14,952 bases of DNA from an uncultured Lachnospiraceae bacterium. Lineage in GTDB: Bacteria; Bacillota; Clostridia; Lachnospirales; Anaerotignaceae. The notes under the pieces were generated by a model that worked only from the letters and a program-made list of their open reading frames with translations, ran no database searches and was not told the origin of the DNA. Both the position numbers and the translations under genes were made by a program. Positions 1 to 8,423 of the stretch are shown here, in pieces. The stretch covers positions 1 through 14,952 of the forward strand of contig CALWSX010000094.1 in NCBI GenBank assembly GCA_944384285.1, in the 5' to 3' direction. Numbering within the stretch: the stretch's first letter is position 1; every line of letters starts with the position of its first letter.

Positions 1-593
1 TCTACATTAAAAATATTTTTTTGCAAATATTTTGAATACTCTAAAATTTCTATCAACCTGTTTGTCAAAGAGAGTTCTCTGTTTTGCAATATATCATAAA
101 CTTTTTTTCTTGCTTTATAAAGAATGCCGGACAAATATTTTTCTCCGGCATCAAACTCATCTATGCATTCGTTTTCTGTTTCCAACTCTTCAAAAATAAG
201 TTGTTCCTCATTTTGAAAAAGGAGACGACACCCTTCTTCACAACATAAACCTATTCCTTCATCTTTAAATTCCCCGTACCATTCAAAAAACCTTGGATGA
301 TTTCTACATATTTCAGATGTCATTTCAAATCCATATTTAGAAACGATTATACAAAGATTTTTTTCGTCTAAAAATGGACATCTGTCCCCTTCTTTTAATT
401 TAAAGCAATATGAATTATCATCACTTTTTGTAATATTCTCCCAAAGAAACTCTCTAAAGTCATCTTTAAGTAATTTGTATTTTAAAAGAGTATCTTCGTC
501 AATATCTATCTCCCCACCTGCACAGCAAGTATCACTACATTTTGATGCACTGCATTTAAATGAATTATAGAAATTTGGTCTTATTGTTTTCAT
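1..593 (-). CDS. fliB: FliB-family Cys-cluster protein (flagellin lysine-N-methylase type), 3' end outside window
   Basis: The reading frame starts at ATG 593-591 and stays open to the window edge, giving 197 residues with the C-terminus missing. The N-terminus carries the family hallmark Cys cluster C14-x4-C19-x3-C23-C24. It is followed by a CPFLDEKNLC segment, an EICRNHPRF segment and a later CCEEGCRLL segment. This order of motifs is typical of proteins annotated as flagellin lysine-N-methylase (FliB), which methylate surface lysines of flagellin and are thought to use an iron-sulfur centre. No signal peptide or membrane segment is visible, so it is cytoplasmic. The ribosome binding site is weak (AAGAGA, rather far upstream). 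It lies 44 bp downstream of the permease gene and may share its transcript. No flagellar gene is in view, so the flagellin role is family knowledge only; other protein targets are possible. Confidence 0.75.
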   Translation of the reverse strand, partial: MKTIRPNFYNSFKCSASKCSDTCCAGGEIDIDEDTLLKYKLLKDDFREFLWENITKSDDNSYCFKLKEGDRCPFLDEKNLCIIVSKYGFEMTSEICRNHPRFFEWYGEFKDEGIGLCCEEGCRLLFQNEEQLIFEELETENECIDEFDAGEKYLSGILYKARKKVYDILQNRELSLTNRLIEILEYSKYLQKNIFNV

Positions 594-637
594 TATACTA
601 AACGTCTCTTTTCTTAAATATATTCACATAAATTTTA

Positions 638-1747
638 TTATATTATTAAATAAGCTATCGGAATTAAAATTATAATCCCTATTATATTTAATACAGAAAA
701 TAAACCAAAAAATTTAAGTTTTTCTGCGTTCTTTTCCCTGAAATAATACTTAATAGATATTAAGCTTGCAAGTGATGCAACAGGTGTACCAAGACCTCCT
801 ATATCCACTCCAAGTAAAAGCTCTTTCCAATTATTCGTAAATCCTGACATTAAAACTGCTGTTGGTACATTACTTATAATCTGACTTGATATAAGAGATG
901 TTATAAGCGTATATTTTGCTAAAAGTGCACTTAAAAAATTATGTACAGCTTCAATGTTCCCAAGGTTCCCTGAAAAAATAAAAAAGCATACAAAAGTCAA
1001 AAGCAAAGAATAATCAACTTTATGTATAAGTTGTTTACAAAAAATTAAAACCCCACCTAAAACTATAACGGTTAATACTCTATAGTCTAAAAGATTAAAT
1101 ATGGTTAAAATACAACATATAAATAAAACACAGCATAATTTTAAAATTTTATAATTTTTTATACCTGTATTTTGTTCAAGTGAAAATTTTATTTTTTCTG
1201 ATTTTACTATGAAACTACTTAAATATAAAAGTATTAGACTAACAAATACAATCGGAAATACCGTAAAAACAAATTCGTTTAAAGATATATCATAATAATA
1301 ATATAAATATAAATTTTGTGGATTTCCTATCTGAGTTGCCATACTACCAAGATTTGCTGCAATGGTTTGAAGCACAATTACAAGAGCAGTTATTTTTTCT
1401 TGCTTCACTGATTTTAATATATATATTGTAAAAGGAACAAATGTAATTAAAGCAACATCATTTGTAACAAGCATAGATACAAAAAAAGGTAAAAGTATGA
1501 GCATAAGAACAAGCTTAGAAAGTTTATTACAATTTGACAAAAGCTTATTACCAAGATATTCAAAAAGATTACATTCCTGAAGGCCTGCAACTACTGTCAT
1601 TAAACAAAAAAGAAGAAATAACACTTTAAAATCTATATAAGAAATATAATCAGTGCTTGGTTTTACTATAAACATAGACAAAATTGCACAAATTGCAGAT
1701 ATTGATAACAAAGCTTCCTTTTTTAAAAATGATATTATTTTATTCAT
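638..1747 (-). CDS. SLC13/ArsB-type anion permease
   Basis: This 369-residue protein is almost entirely hydrophobic, with about ten predicted membrane segments and short charged loops. Motifs fit the ion-transporter superfamily that includes SLC13 (DASS), CitM and ArsB: LVTNDVALITFVPF (94-106), QIGNPQN (139-145) and, in the second half, SQIISNVPTAVLMSGF (288-303) and GGLGTPVASLASLIS (317-331). The two NP/NVP-containing re-entrant regions in the two halves match the inverted-repeat fold of these Na+- or H+-coupled carriers. It is shorter than classical SLC13 proteins (about 450-500), as is common for clostridial members. The substrate cannot be read from sequence; dicarboxylate, citrate, arsenite or another oxyanion are all possible, and no ars or citrate gene is adjacent. 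The start ATG has AGAGGT as ribosome binding site. A candidate promoter lies at 1810-1838, and the FliB-like gene follows 44 bp downstream. Confidence 0.82.
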   Translation of the reverse strand: MNKIISFLKKEALLSISAICAILSMFIVKPSTDYISYIDFKVLFLLFCLMTVVAGLQECNLFEYLGNKLLSNCNKLSKLVLMLILLPFFVSMLVTNDVALITFVPFTIYILKSVKQEKITALVIVLQTIAANLGSMATQIGNPQNLYLYYYYDISLNEFVFTVFPIVFVSLILLYLSSFIVKSEKIKFSLEQNTGIKNYKILKLCCVLFICCILTIFNLLDYRVLTVIVLGGVLIFCKQLIHKVDYSLLLTFVCFFIFSGNLGNIEAVHNFLSALLAKYTLITSLISSQIISNVPTAVLMSGFTNNWKELLLGVDIGGLGTPVASLASLISIKYYFREKNAEKLKFFGLFSVLNIIGIIILIPIAYLII

Positions 1748-1784
1748 ATTTTATTACCTCTTCTAATTATATCTATATAAAAAA

Positions 1785-1848
1785 ATACCCTTATCACAAC
1801 AACATTCCTATTATAATTCGGATTATTGATAAATGCAATAAGGGTGTT
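1785..1848 (-). terminator. Hairpin terminator of the peptide operon, with long loop
   Basis: Just after the transglutaminase-like gene the minus strand has ACACCCTTAT (1848-1839) and then ATAAGGGTAT (1794-1785). They form an 8-bp uninterrupted stem plus one pair beyond a mismatch, and are followed at once by a run of seven T. The 44-nt loop is unusually long for an intrinsic terminator and holds a promoter for the next gene. The T-run directly after the 3' arm argues for termination in the minus direction only. Confidence 0.6.
1810..1838 (-). promoter_or_regulatory. Promoter of the permease gene, inside a terminator loop
   Basis: On the minus strand there is a perfect -10 box TATAAT (1815-1810) and a weak -35 TTGCAT (1838-1833), separated by exactly 17 bp. 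Transcription would begin near 1803, about 55 bp before the permease ATG. The element lies completely within the loop of the inverted repeat at 1785-1848. A transcript starting here lacks the 5' arm of that hairpin and so cannot be stopped by it. Confidence 0.5.
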
Positions 1849-1863
1849 TATTAAAATGTTATT

Positions 1864-3375
1864 TTATTTTGTTTTTTTACAGCTTCTTTTTTTAGCTGGT
1901 TTTTCGTCTATTCTTTCCGGTTCTTCTGCTGCTTCTACTTCTATATTCATATCTAATTTGATATTTTTAAGAAGGTCCTGTACTTCTTCTTTTTCTTCTT
2001 TTGCAGCTTTTCTCTGTTCTGTCATTTTTACAATAAGATGAGTACATTCATATTCATCACCGTCAAGACCTCTGTCTAAGTATTCAACTTCACCAACCTG
2101 ATTATCATAAGGGTCGTTTCTTAAGAATTTTTTAGGTGGCATAAAGTCATACTGGAATTCTGAGTTTGCAGGAATACGGAATGGATCAAGGTTACCAAAG
2201 TAGAAATTCCATCTTTCTTCGCTTCCTTCTCTTAATGCAGAACCACCAAATGAACAGTCTGCATAAAGCCAACCATAAGGTGCAACAAAGAACTGTGCCC
2301 AGTCATGGCATCCGATATAGTGAGGAGCTGCATAAAGTCCTGACTGCCATCTTGCAGGAACTCCAGCTATACGGCACATTGTTATAAATAAGAGAGCCTG
2401 AATACCACAGTCACCTTTCCATGATGTTGAAATATAGCCTGTAATATCTGTTATAAGGAAGTAAGGACGTACAAATGAGTACATTGTATGTGATGTAATG
2501 TAATCATAAATTTTACGTGCTTTTAATAAAGGATTTGTTTCGTCACCTACAACTTCTTCAACAAGTTTTCTTAAATATGGAGTAAAACGAATATGTGGAG
2601 CCTGTTCTTCGAGATAGAATTTTGGCTGTTCCGGTGAAACTTCTTCCGGTTTTAAATCAACATATTTTGCTGTTACTACATAATCATAATCAACAATAAA
2701 CTTCTGGTCTTCCTGAAGTTTTGTTTCAAAGAATACTGAACGATGAGGGTGGTCTGCAGGAGATACAAAAGTAGCTTTTGGTGAAGTTTTGTTAATGCCA
2801 AAATCTTTTATCTGAGCATATACTTTTGGAATAGGCATATGAACTCTTACTGTTTCTCCTACTCTTTCAGCTGATTTCTTGATTTTAAGCTCGGAGTTTA
2901 CATGTACTTTATATGTAAGTTCTCCTTTTTTCTTCATTTTTTTCATTGCTTTATCAAGAATTTCAAAGTTTTTACTTCTGTCTTCAAGAAGTTCTTTATT
3001 TGTAACACGTGGTAAGAATTCTTTTCTTGTTTTTACAACATTTTCTAAAATGTTATCACGGAATCTTACTTCACCCATTACATAGATCCAGTCTGTTGAG
3101 TCTTCATCTCTAAGTCTGTCAAGTTCTTCTGCTGTAAAATCTCTAATATTATCCTGTAAAAGTTTCAAAGCTTCATCAAAGCTATAAGGATATTTTTGTG
3201 GTAAAAGACGAATGATATCTTTTTCAATTATAAGTCTCTGTTTTAACGCTTCTGGGATATCTTTCTGAAGACGCATATCAATAACTCTTAAAGCTCTTTC
3301 ATAGTCTCCGTACCATTTGAGTTTTAAAATATCCTCTGGTAAATCAACTGATAAATAAGATAAATCCGGATACAT
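1864..3375 (-). CDS. Cytoplasmic transglutaminase-like cysteine hydrolase linked to dipeptide metabolism
   Basis: This is a 503-residue protein from ATG 3375, chosen because GGAG sits 7 nt upstream; a TTG seven codons earlier overlaps that site and is less likely. Residues 1-150 are helical and charged, 150-250 look beta-rich, and a transglutaminase-like core follows at about 280-400. The core triad is visible: Cys323 in WKGDCGIQALLF, His357 in GCHDWAQFF and Asp373 in YGWLYADCSFG. There is no signal peptide or membrane segment, so it acts inside the cell. The C-terminus (about 450-503) is acidic coiled-coil-like and then Lys-rich (KPAKKRSCKKTK). Bacterial members of this fold are mostly cysteine peptidases or amidases rather than crosslinkers. 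It is the last gene of the peptide-uptake operon, 66 bp after the epimerase. I infer cleavage of imported or epimerised peptides; the exact reaction is unknown. Confidence 0.75.
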   Translation of the reverse strand: MYPDLSYLSVDLPEDILKLKWYGDYERALRVIDMRLQKDIPEALKQRLIIEKDIIRLLPQKYPYSFDEALKLLQDNIRDFTAEELDRLRDEDSTDWIYVMGEVRFRDNILENVVKTRKEFLPRVTNKELLEDRSKNFEILDKAMKKMKKKGELTYKVHVNSELKIKKSAERVGETVRVHMPIPKVYAQIKDFGINKTSPKATFVSPADHPHRSVFFETKLQEDQKFIVDYDYVVTAKYVDLKPEEVSPEQPKFYLEEQAPHIRFTPYLRKLVEEVVGDETNPLLKARKIYDYITSHTMYSFVRPYFLITDITGYISTSWKGDCGIQALLFITMCRIAGVPARWQSGLYAAPHYIGCHDWAQFFVAPYGWLYADCSFGGSALREGSEERWNFYFGNLDPFRIPANSEFQYDFMPPKKFLRNDPYDNQVGEVEYLDRGLDGDEYECTHLIVKMTEQRKAAKEEKEEVQDLLKNIKLDMNIEVEAAEEPERIDEKPAKKRSCKKTK

Positions 3376-3441
3376 TTTATCACTCCATTCTTGCAAAACT
3401 TAAGATTTAAAAATTAATGTTATTTAAAATATAATATAAAA

Positions 3442-4518
3442 TTATCTGTTTTTAAGACCTTTAAAACCAAAACCAGGTTCTTCAGGTAATACAAGATCTT
3501 TTTTAACTTCTGTTCCAATTCCGCCTTCAAACATAAGTTCTGAAAGTGTAAATGTTGCGTCTAAGTCTGCTCTTGTAATATTTTTAGTAGCTGCACCTAA
3601 ACTTGCTGCTGCTGTAATACCTAAGTTTGTTTCTTCTACCATACAACCAAGCATACATTCAATACCAGCTGTTTCACAAATTGAATTAATTTTAAGAGCT
3701 TCACGGATACCGCCGCATTTCATAAGTTTGATGTTAACAACGTCAACTGCTCTTCTTGATACAAGACGGAGAGCATCTTTTGCATTAAAACATGATTCGT
3801 CAGACATGATAAGTACTTTAGAATTTTTTGTAACATATTCAAGACCTTCAAAATCATAGTATGGTACTGGCTGTTCAACAAGTTCGATATCATATTCATC
3901 AAGTCTTTCGATAATCTGAATTGCCTGTTTTGCACTCCAGCCCTGGTTTGCATCAAGTCTGATTTTAACACCTGAACCAACAGCTTCACGAATAGCTTTT
4001 ACTCTTGCAATATCTTCTTCTGTTGTTGTTCCAACTTTTGTTTTAATTGTGTTAAAGCCCATTTTTACAAATTCAGCTGCTTTTTTAGCCATATATTCAG
4101 GTGTATCAATACCTACTGTAATATCTGTTTCAATAGAGTTTGAATATCCGCCTAATAATTTATAAACAGGGAGTCCGGCTTTTTTGCCAAGAATATCATA
4201 ACATGCCATATCAATAGCTGTTTTTCCACAAGGAGCATGAGCTGCTGCTCTATCAAGTATCCAATATACTTTTTCAAGGTCTGTAGGGTCTGTACCAATT
4301 AAAGCTTTTTCAAAAACTTTAATACAATCAACTGTTCCAGGTAAGTTTTCGCCTGTTATAAGTATACCAGGTCCACCTTCGCCATAACCAAAAATTCCTT
4401 CGTCTGTTTCTACTTTTACAATAGCACTTTTTGCATGTGTTATTGTACCAAGTGAAATTGTAAATGGTTCTACTAAAGGCACTTCTACAGTGTCAACTTT
4501 GATGTTTGTAATTTTCAT
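3442..4518 (-). CDS. Dipeptide epimerase (enolase superfamily, MLE subgroup)
   Basis: This 358-residue protein has the enolase-superfamily layout: an N-terminal capping domain (1-125) and a C-terminal barrel with acid/base and metal residues. Visible are the KTK motif (Lys159, Lys161), the metal ligands Asp189 (DANQGW), Glu215 (VEQP) and Asp240 (MSDES), and the opposite-face base Lys264 (NIKLMK). The DLD motif (Asp318, Asp320), which in dipeptide epimerases holds the substrate amino group, is also present. Together KxK and DxD separate this group from muconate cycloisomerase and o-succinylbenzoate synthase. The reaction is inversion of the second residue of a dipeptide, classically L-Ala-D/L-Glu. 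Position 24 is Gly (ISLGTITHA), where the Bacillus Ala-Glu enzyme as I recall it has the Glu-binding Arg, so another dipeptide is likely. Its ribosome binding site is AAAGGGGAG, and it lies 18 bp after the second ATPase gene. Confidence 0.85.
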   Translation of the reverse strand: MKITNIKVDTVEVPLVEPFTISLGTITHAKSAIVKVETDEGIFGYGEGGPGILITGENLPGTVDCIKVFEKALIGTDPTDLEKVYWILDRAAAHAPCGKTAIDMACYDILGKKAGLPVYKLLGGYSNSIETDITVGIDTPEYMAKKAAEFVKMGFNTIKTKVGTTTEEDIARVKAIREAVGSGVKIRLDANQGWSAKQAIQIIERLDEYDIELVEQPVPYYDFEGLEYVTKNSKVLIMSDESCFNAKDALRLVSRRAVDVVNIKLMKCGGIREALKINSICETAGIECMLGCMVEETNLGITAAASLGAATKNITRADLDATFTLSELMFEGGIGTEVKKDLVLPEEPGFGFKGLKNR

Positions 4519-4536
4519 GATTTTCTCCCCTTTACA

Positions 4537-5544
4537 TTATTCTGTTACTTTATTTTTACAAAAATGGCAAGCACATTTATGTCCGTTGCCATAATCAACT
4601 AATTTAGGCGCTTCTTTACTGCAAATATCCTGAGCCATATAGCATCTTGTATGGAATACACAGCCTGAAGGAGGATTTGCAGGAGATGGAAGATCTCCTT
4701 CCATAATAATTTTTTCTCTTTTTACATTTCTTGCTGCAATAGGAATAGATGAAAGTAAAGCTTTTGTATAAGGATGAAGAGTATTGTTATAAAGATCATC
4801 TTTATCCGCTATTTCAACTATATTACCTAAATACATTACTATTACTCTATCAGAAATATGTTTTATAACACTTAAGTCATGTGATATAAAAAGATATGCC
4901 ATACCCATATCTTTTTGAAGTTTTTTAAGAAGATTTATTACCTGTGCCTGTACAGAAACGTCAAGCGCAGATACAGGCTCGTCACATACAATAAGTTTTG
5001 GTCCTAAAATAATTGCTCTTGCAATACCAATTCTCTGTCTTTGACCACCTGAAAACTCATGAGGATATCTGTTATAATACTTTGGATTTAAACCTACAAC
5101 CTCCATAACTTTTAAAATCTTTTCTCTTTTTTCCTCTTTTGAAAGATTTGTCTGAATATCGAGAGGTTCGGCAATAATTTCACCAACTGTCATTCTTGGA
5201 TCAAGAGATGCGTATGGATCCTGGAAAATAATCTGCATTTCGCTTCTTGATTTACGAAGCTCAGCATCTTTAAGCTTCATAAAATCTTTTCCTTCAAAAA
5301 TAATTTCACCTGAAGTTGGCTCAATAAGTCGAAGTACAGAACGACCCATTGTTGATTTACCACAACCGGATTCACCAACAATACCAATTGTTTCACCATA
5401 TCCAACATCAAAACTAATATCGTTTACTGCTTTAATATATGCTTTTTTTCTGGAAAAAACTCCACTTTTGGAAGGAAACCATTTTTTAAGATTACGAACC
5501 TGTAAAAGTGGAACTTTTTTTGTTTCTTCTTTTTTATTTTCCAC
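4537..5544 (-). CDS. dppF: Dipeptide/oligopeptide ABC transporter ATPase, DppF/OppF type
   Basis: This 335-residue ATPase is the second of two that power the peptide importer. It shows Walker A GESGCGKST (57-65), Q-loop Gln108, signature FSGGQRQR (164-171), Walker B LIVCDEP (184-190) and switch His222. The C-terminal oligopeptide/dipeptide extension carries HPYTKALLSSIP and a Cys cluster (Cys295, Cys301, Cys308, Cys324, Cys326). In related Dpp/Opp ATPases such a cluster binds an iron-sulfur centre. The start is GTG 5544, directly abutting the TAA of the preceding ATPase gene. The ribosome binding site AAGGAGG lies inside the last codons of that gene, so the two are probably translationally coupled and made in equal amounts. 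Dpp versus Opp cannot be settled from the ATPase; the dipeptide assignment rests on the epimerase next to it. Confidence 0.92.
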   Translation of the reverse strand: MENKKEETKKVPLLQVRNLKKWFPSKSGVFSRKKAYIKAVNDISFDVGYGETIGIVGESGCGKSTMGRSVLRLIEPTSGEIIFEGKDFMKLKDAELRKSRSEMQIIFQDPYASLDPRMTVGEIIAEPLDIQTNLSKEEKREKILKVMEVVGLNPKYYNRYPHEFSGGQRQRIGIARAIILGPKLIVCDEPVSALDVSVQAQVINLLKKLQKDMGMAYLFISHDLSVIKHISDRVIVMYLGNIVEIADKDDLYNNTLHPYTKALLSSIPIAARNVKREKIIMEGDLPSPANPPSGCVFHTRCYMAQDICSKEAPKLVDYGNGHKCACHFCKNKVTE

Positions 5545-6534
5545 TTAGTTTTCCTCCTTCCATTTTTCTGAATACATATGACAACGAACTTTTCTTCCTT
5601 CTAATTCTATAAGCTCAGGCATTTCTTCTTCACATATTTTTTTAGCATAATCGCAACGTGGACAAAATGCACAGCCTTTTGGCATATCATCATATGAAGG
5701 CACCATACCCTTAATTACACTTAATTCTTCAACTTCTTCTGTAAGTTTAGGAATACAGTTCATAAGCCCTATTGTATATGGATGAAGTGGTTTTTCAAAT
5801 ATTGAATCTGTATCTGCCTGTTCTACAACCTTACCTGCGTACATAACCATAACGTCATCTGCAATTTCAGCTATTACACCTAAGTCATGCGTAATCATCA
5901 TAACAGAGGCACCAGTTTTTTCTTTTAACTCATTTATAAGTTCAAGAATCTGAGCCTGAATAGTAACGTCAAGCGCAGTTGTTGGTTCATCACAAATTAA
6001 AAGTTCCGGATTACATGAAAGAGCCATTGCAATCATAACCCTTTGTCTCATACCACCCGAAAGCTGATGCGGATATTCATTAAAACGCTTTTCAGGAAGA
6101 GGTATTTTTACAAGTTTAAGCATTTCTATTGCTCTTTCTTTTGCTTTTTCTTTTGTTATACCTTCTTCATGAATCAAAAGAGCTTCTACTATTTGTTGAC
6201 CAACTGTAAAAACAGGATTAAGAGATGTCATAGGTTCCTGGAAAATCATAGCGATTTTATTTCCCCTAATGTGTCTCATTTCTTCTTTTGTTTTATTAAG
6301 AAGATTTTCTCCGTTATATATTATTTCTCCACCAACGATTTTTCCCGGAGGTGATTCCAAAAGCTGCATTATTGATAAAGATGTAATACTTTTTCCGCAA
6401 CCGGATTCGCCTACTATACCAAGTGTTTTACCTCTTTCAACATTGAAGGAAACTCCGTCAACGGCTTTAACCACTCCGCCGTCAATGAAAAAATAAGTTC
6501 TCAAATCTTTTACTTCAATTAAATTTTCGCTCAT
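5545..6534 (-). CDS. dppD: Dipeptide/oligopeptide ABC transporter ATPase, DppD/OppD type
   Basis: This is the first ATPase of the importer, 329 residues from ATG 6534. That start was preferred because AGGAG stands 8 nt before it, while the in-frame TTG six codons upstream overlaps the same site. Motifs are Walker A GESGCGKS (42-49), Q-loop Gln99, signature LSGGMRQR (158-165), Walker B LLICDEP (178-184) and switch His216. The C-terminal extension has Cys288, Cys291, Cys294, Cys301 and Cys318, the iron-sulfur-type cluster of this family. It would form a heterodimer with the next gene product below the two permeases at the inner face of the membrane. The gap to the permease gene upstream is 14 bp, and its own stop touches the GTG of the second ATPase gene. 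Confidence 0.92.
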   Translation of the reverse strand: MSENLIEVKDLRTYFFIDGGVVKAVDGVSFNVERGKTLGIVGESGCGKSITSLSIMQLLESPPGKIVGGEIIYNGENLLNKTKEEMRHIRGNKIAMIFQEPMTSLNPVFTVGQQIVEALLIHEEGITKEKAKERAIEMLKLVKIPLPEKRFNEYPHQLSGGMRQRVMIAMALSCNPELLICDEPTTALDVTIQAQILELINELKEKTGASVMMITHDLGVIAEIADDVMVMYAGKVVEQADTDSIFEKPLHPYTIGLMNCIPKLTEEVEELSVIKGMVPSYDDMPKGCAFCPRCDYAKKICEEEMPELIELEGRKVRCHMYSEKWKEEN

Positions 6535-6548
6535 TTTTTTCGCTCCTA

Positions 6549-7460
6549 TCAAGTTCTTAATTTTGGATCAAGTGCGTCTCTTAAGCCATCGCCAAAAATA
6601 TTAAAAGCAATAACTGTAATCATAATAGCAACACCTGGCATAACGCTATATAATGAACGATAGCTAATGTAAGGCTGTGCCGCACTTATCATATTTCCCC
6701 AGCTTGGAGCCGGTGGCTGAACACCGAGACCTAAGAAGCTTAATGATGCCTCATACATAATAGCATTTGGGATACCTAATGTAACCAAAACTATTATTGT
6801 AGATAAAGAGTTAGGGAATAAATGTTTCATAATTATTCTAAATGATGTAGCTCCACTTGCTTTTGAAGCTTCAACATATTCTTTTTCTTTAAGCTGCATT
6901 ACAGAACCACGAATCAAACGTGCTGTTCTTACCCATGTAAGAAGACCAAGGGCTACAAACAAGTTTAAAACACCTTTTCCCATAAATGTCATAATTGCCA
7001 TAGCAAAAATAAGGTCTGGGAATGCGGCAAAAACTTCCATAATACGAGAAATTATAGTATCTACTATTCCTCCGAAATATCCAGCAATTGCTCCAAGAGC
7101 AACACCAATTATACTAGCTAAAATTTGAGCAACAACACCAATACTTAATGAAATACGTGTACCATAAATTATTCTTGATAATATATCTCTACCGTATTCA
7201 TCTGTACCTAAAAGGTGTTTCGCAGATGGTGGTGATAAAATAGCAGCATAGTCCTGATGAGTAGGATCATAAGGACATATAAGCGGAGCAAAAATAGCTA
7301 TAAGTATTAATAAGACTATAACAACTGCACAAAACATTGCAACTTTATTTTTCTTAAGTCTTTTAAAACTGTCTTTATAATAGCTTGAGTATTCAATATC
7401 GGAGGAAAGGACTTCTTGTTCAAATTCTTTTTGTTTTGTAAAAAATCTAAATATCTTCAT
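6549..7460 (-). CDS. dppC: Dipeptide/oligopeptide ABC transporter permease, DppC/OppC type
   Basis: This 303-residue inner-membrane permease has a cytoplasmic N-terminal tail of about 38 residues, then a first membrane helix (41-61). A periplasmic-side loop with the DppC/OppC hallmark HLLGTDEYGRDILSR (82-96) follows, and then five further helices. The EAA loop that docks the ATPase is EASKASGATSFRIIMKH (197-213), followed by LFPNSL. The C-terminal part GLGVQPPAPSWGNMI (244-258) and FGDGLRDALDPK (289-300) is also characteristic of the family. The start ATG overlaps the TAA of the upstream permease gene by one base (TAATG), a classic coupling arrangement. Length and motifs are normal for the family, and nothing is missing. 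Confidence 0.93.
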   Translation of the reverse strand: MKIFRFFTKQKEFEQEVLSSDIEYSSYYKDSFKRLKKNKVAMFCAVVIVLLILIAIFAPLICPYDPTHQDYAAILSPPSAKHLLGTDEYGRDILSRIIYGTRISLSIGVVAQILASIIGVALGAIAGYFGGIVDTIISRIMEVFAAFPDLIFAMAIMTFMGKGVLNLFVALGLLTWVRTARLIRGSVMQLKEKEYVEASKASGATSFRIIMKHLFPNSLSTIIVLVTLGIPNAIMYEASLSFLGLGVQPPAPSWGNMISAAQPYISYRSLYSVMPGVAIMITVIAFNIFGDGLRDALDPKLRT

Positions 7461-8395
7461 TATTTACTGTTTCCTTTCCCATAACGTATTCTTGGATCAA
7501 ATAAAGCGTAAGAAATATCAACAATAAGGTTTACCATAACGAAAACAAATGCAATATATACAACCGTTCCTTCGAGCAACGGCAAATCTCTTGATGTCAT
7601 TGCATCAACGGCGAGTTTTCCAATACCAGGTACTGAGAACACACGCTCGATAAGCATAGAACCTGTAAGCATACAGCCAAGTTCTGTACCAACAAGTGTA
7701 ATGATAGGGATCATTGCATTTTTAAGCGCATGTTTCATTATAATTAAATTTTCTTTAACGCCTTTAGCTCTTGCTGTTCTGATATAATCTTGTTTTACTA
7801 CATCAAGCATACTGGTTCTCGTAATACGGGCAATATCCCCCGCATACCTTGCTCCAAGAGCAATACTTGGAAGTATAAACGCTACAGGCGTGTCAAAACC
7901 AGAAATAGGTAAAATATTCAATTTAATACCGAAAATAATCTGTAAAATAATTGCTATCCAAAACGAAGGCGCCGATACACCAAACATAGCAAGTGTCATA
8001 AGCGCAGAATCAATAGCTGTACCACGTTTAATAGCAGCAATAATACCACATGTGATACCAACAACTACCGCAAATATAAATGATAAACATGTAAGTTTAA
8101 GTGTTACTTTAAAACAACGTAAAAGAACTGCTGTAACAGGTTCTTTTGAAAAATAAGAAACACCAAAATCAAAATGCAGTGCATTTTTTAAGAAATTAAA
8201 ATATTGTGTTGTTAAAGGCAAGTCAAGACCGAGTTCATGTCTTACTGCCGCAATTGTCTGTGGGTCTGCTCTTTTTTCAAGCATAAGCTGTACAGGGTCA
8301 CCAGGAACAACTTGCAGAAGTATGAATGTTACAAGGCTTATACCTATGAGGACAAGTATAGTTTGCCCTAAACGCTTTAAAATGTACGAAAACAT
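7460..8395 (-). CDS. dppB: Dipeptide/oligopeptide ABC transporter permease, DppB/OppB type
   Basis: This is a 311-residue inner-membrane permease with six predicted helices. The N-terminus MFSYILKRLGQTILVLIGIS is the usual DppB start, followed by the conserved LLQVVPGDPVQLML (26-39) and ELGLDLPL (54-61). The EAA loop is DYIRTARAKGVKENLIIMKH (203-222), and the C-terminus ends in ALFDPRIRYG. ATG 8395 is preferred because AAGG lies about 8 nt before it; a GTG three codons earlier would overlap this site. The gene is separated from the binding-protein gene by 238 bp holding a stable hairpin and a weak candidate promoter, so its expression may be lower than, or partly independent of, the binding protein. 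It pairs with the next gene product to form the channel. Confidence 0.92.
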   Translation of the reverse strand: MFSYILKRLGQTILVLIGISLVTFILLQVVPGDPVQLMLEKRADPQTIAAVRHELGLDLPLTTQYFNFLKNALHFDFGVSYFSKEPVTAVLLRCFKVTLKLTCLSFIFAVVVGITCGIIAAIKRGTAIDSALMTLAMFGVSAPSFWIAIILQIIFGIKLNILPISGFDTPVAFILPSIALGARYAGDIARITRTSMLDVVKQDYIRTARAKGVKENLIIMKHALKNAMIPIITLVGTELGCMLTGSMLIERVFSVPGIGKLAVDAMTSRDLPLLEGTVVYIAFVFVMVNLIVDISYALFDPRIRYGKGNSK

Positions 8396-8423
8396 CTGCT
8401 TCACCTTTCTGAAAGTATTTTTG

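Noticed and set aside
1826..2387. Plus-strand open frames over the transglutaminase-like gene
   Set aside because: They are opposite-strand shadows with low-complexity Ser/Phe-rich translations, no ribosome binding site and no recognisable domain.
3376..3396. TTG start seven codons upstream for the transglutaminase-like gene (and similar upstream TTG/GTG starts at 6552 and 8404)
   Set aside because: In each case the ribosome binding site overlaps or follows the upstream codon and is correctly spaced for the downstream ATG.
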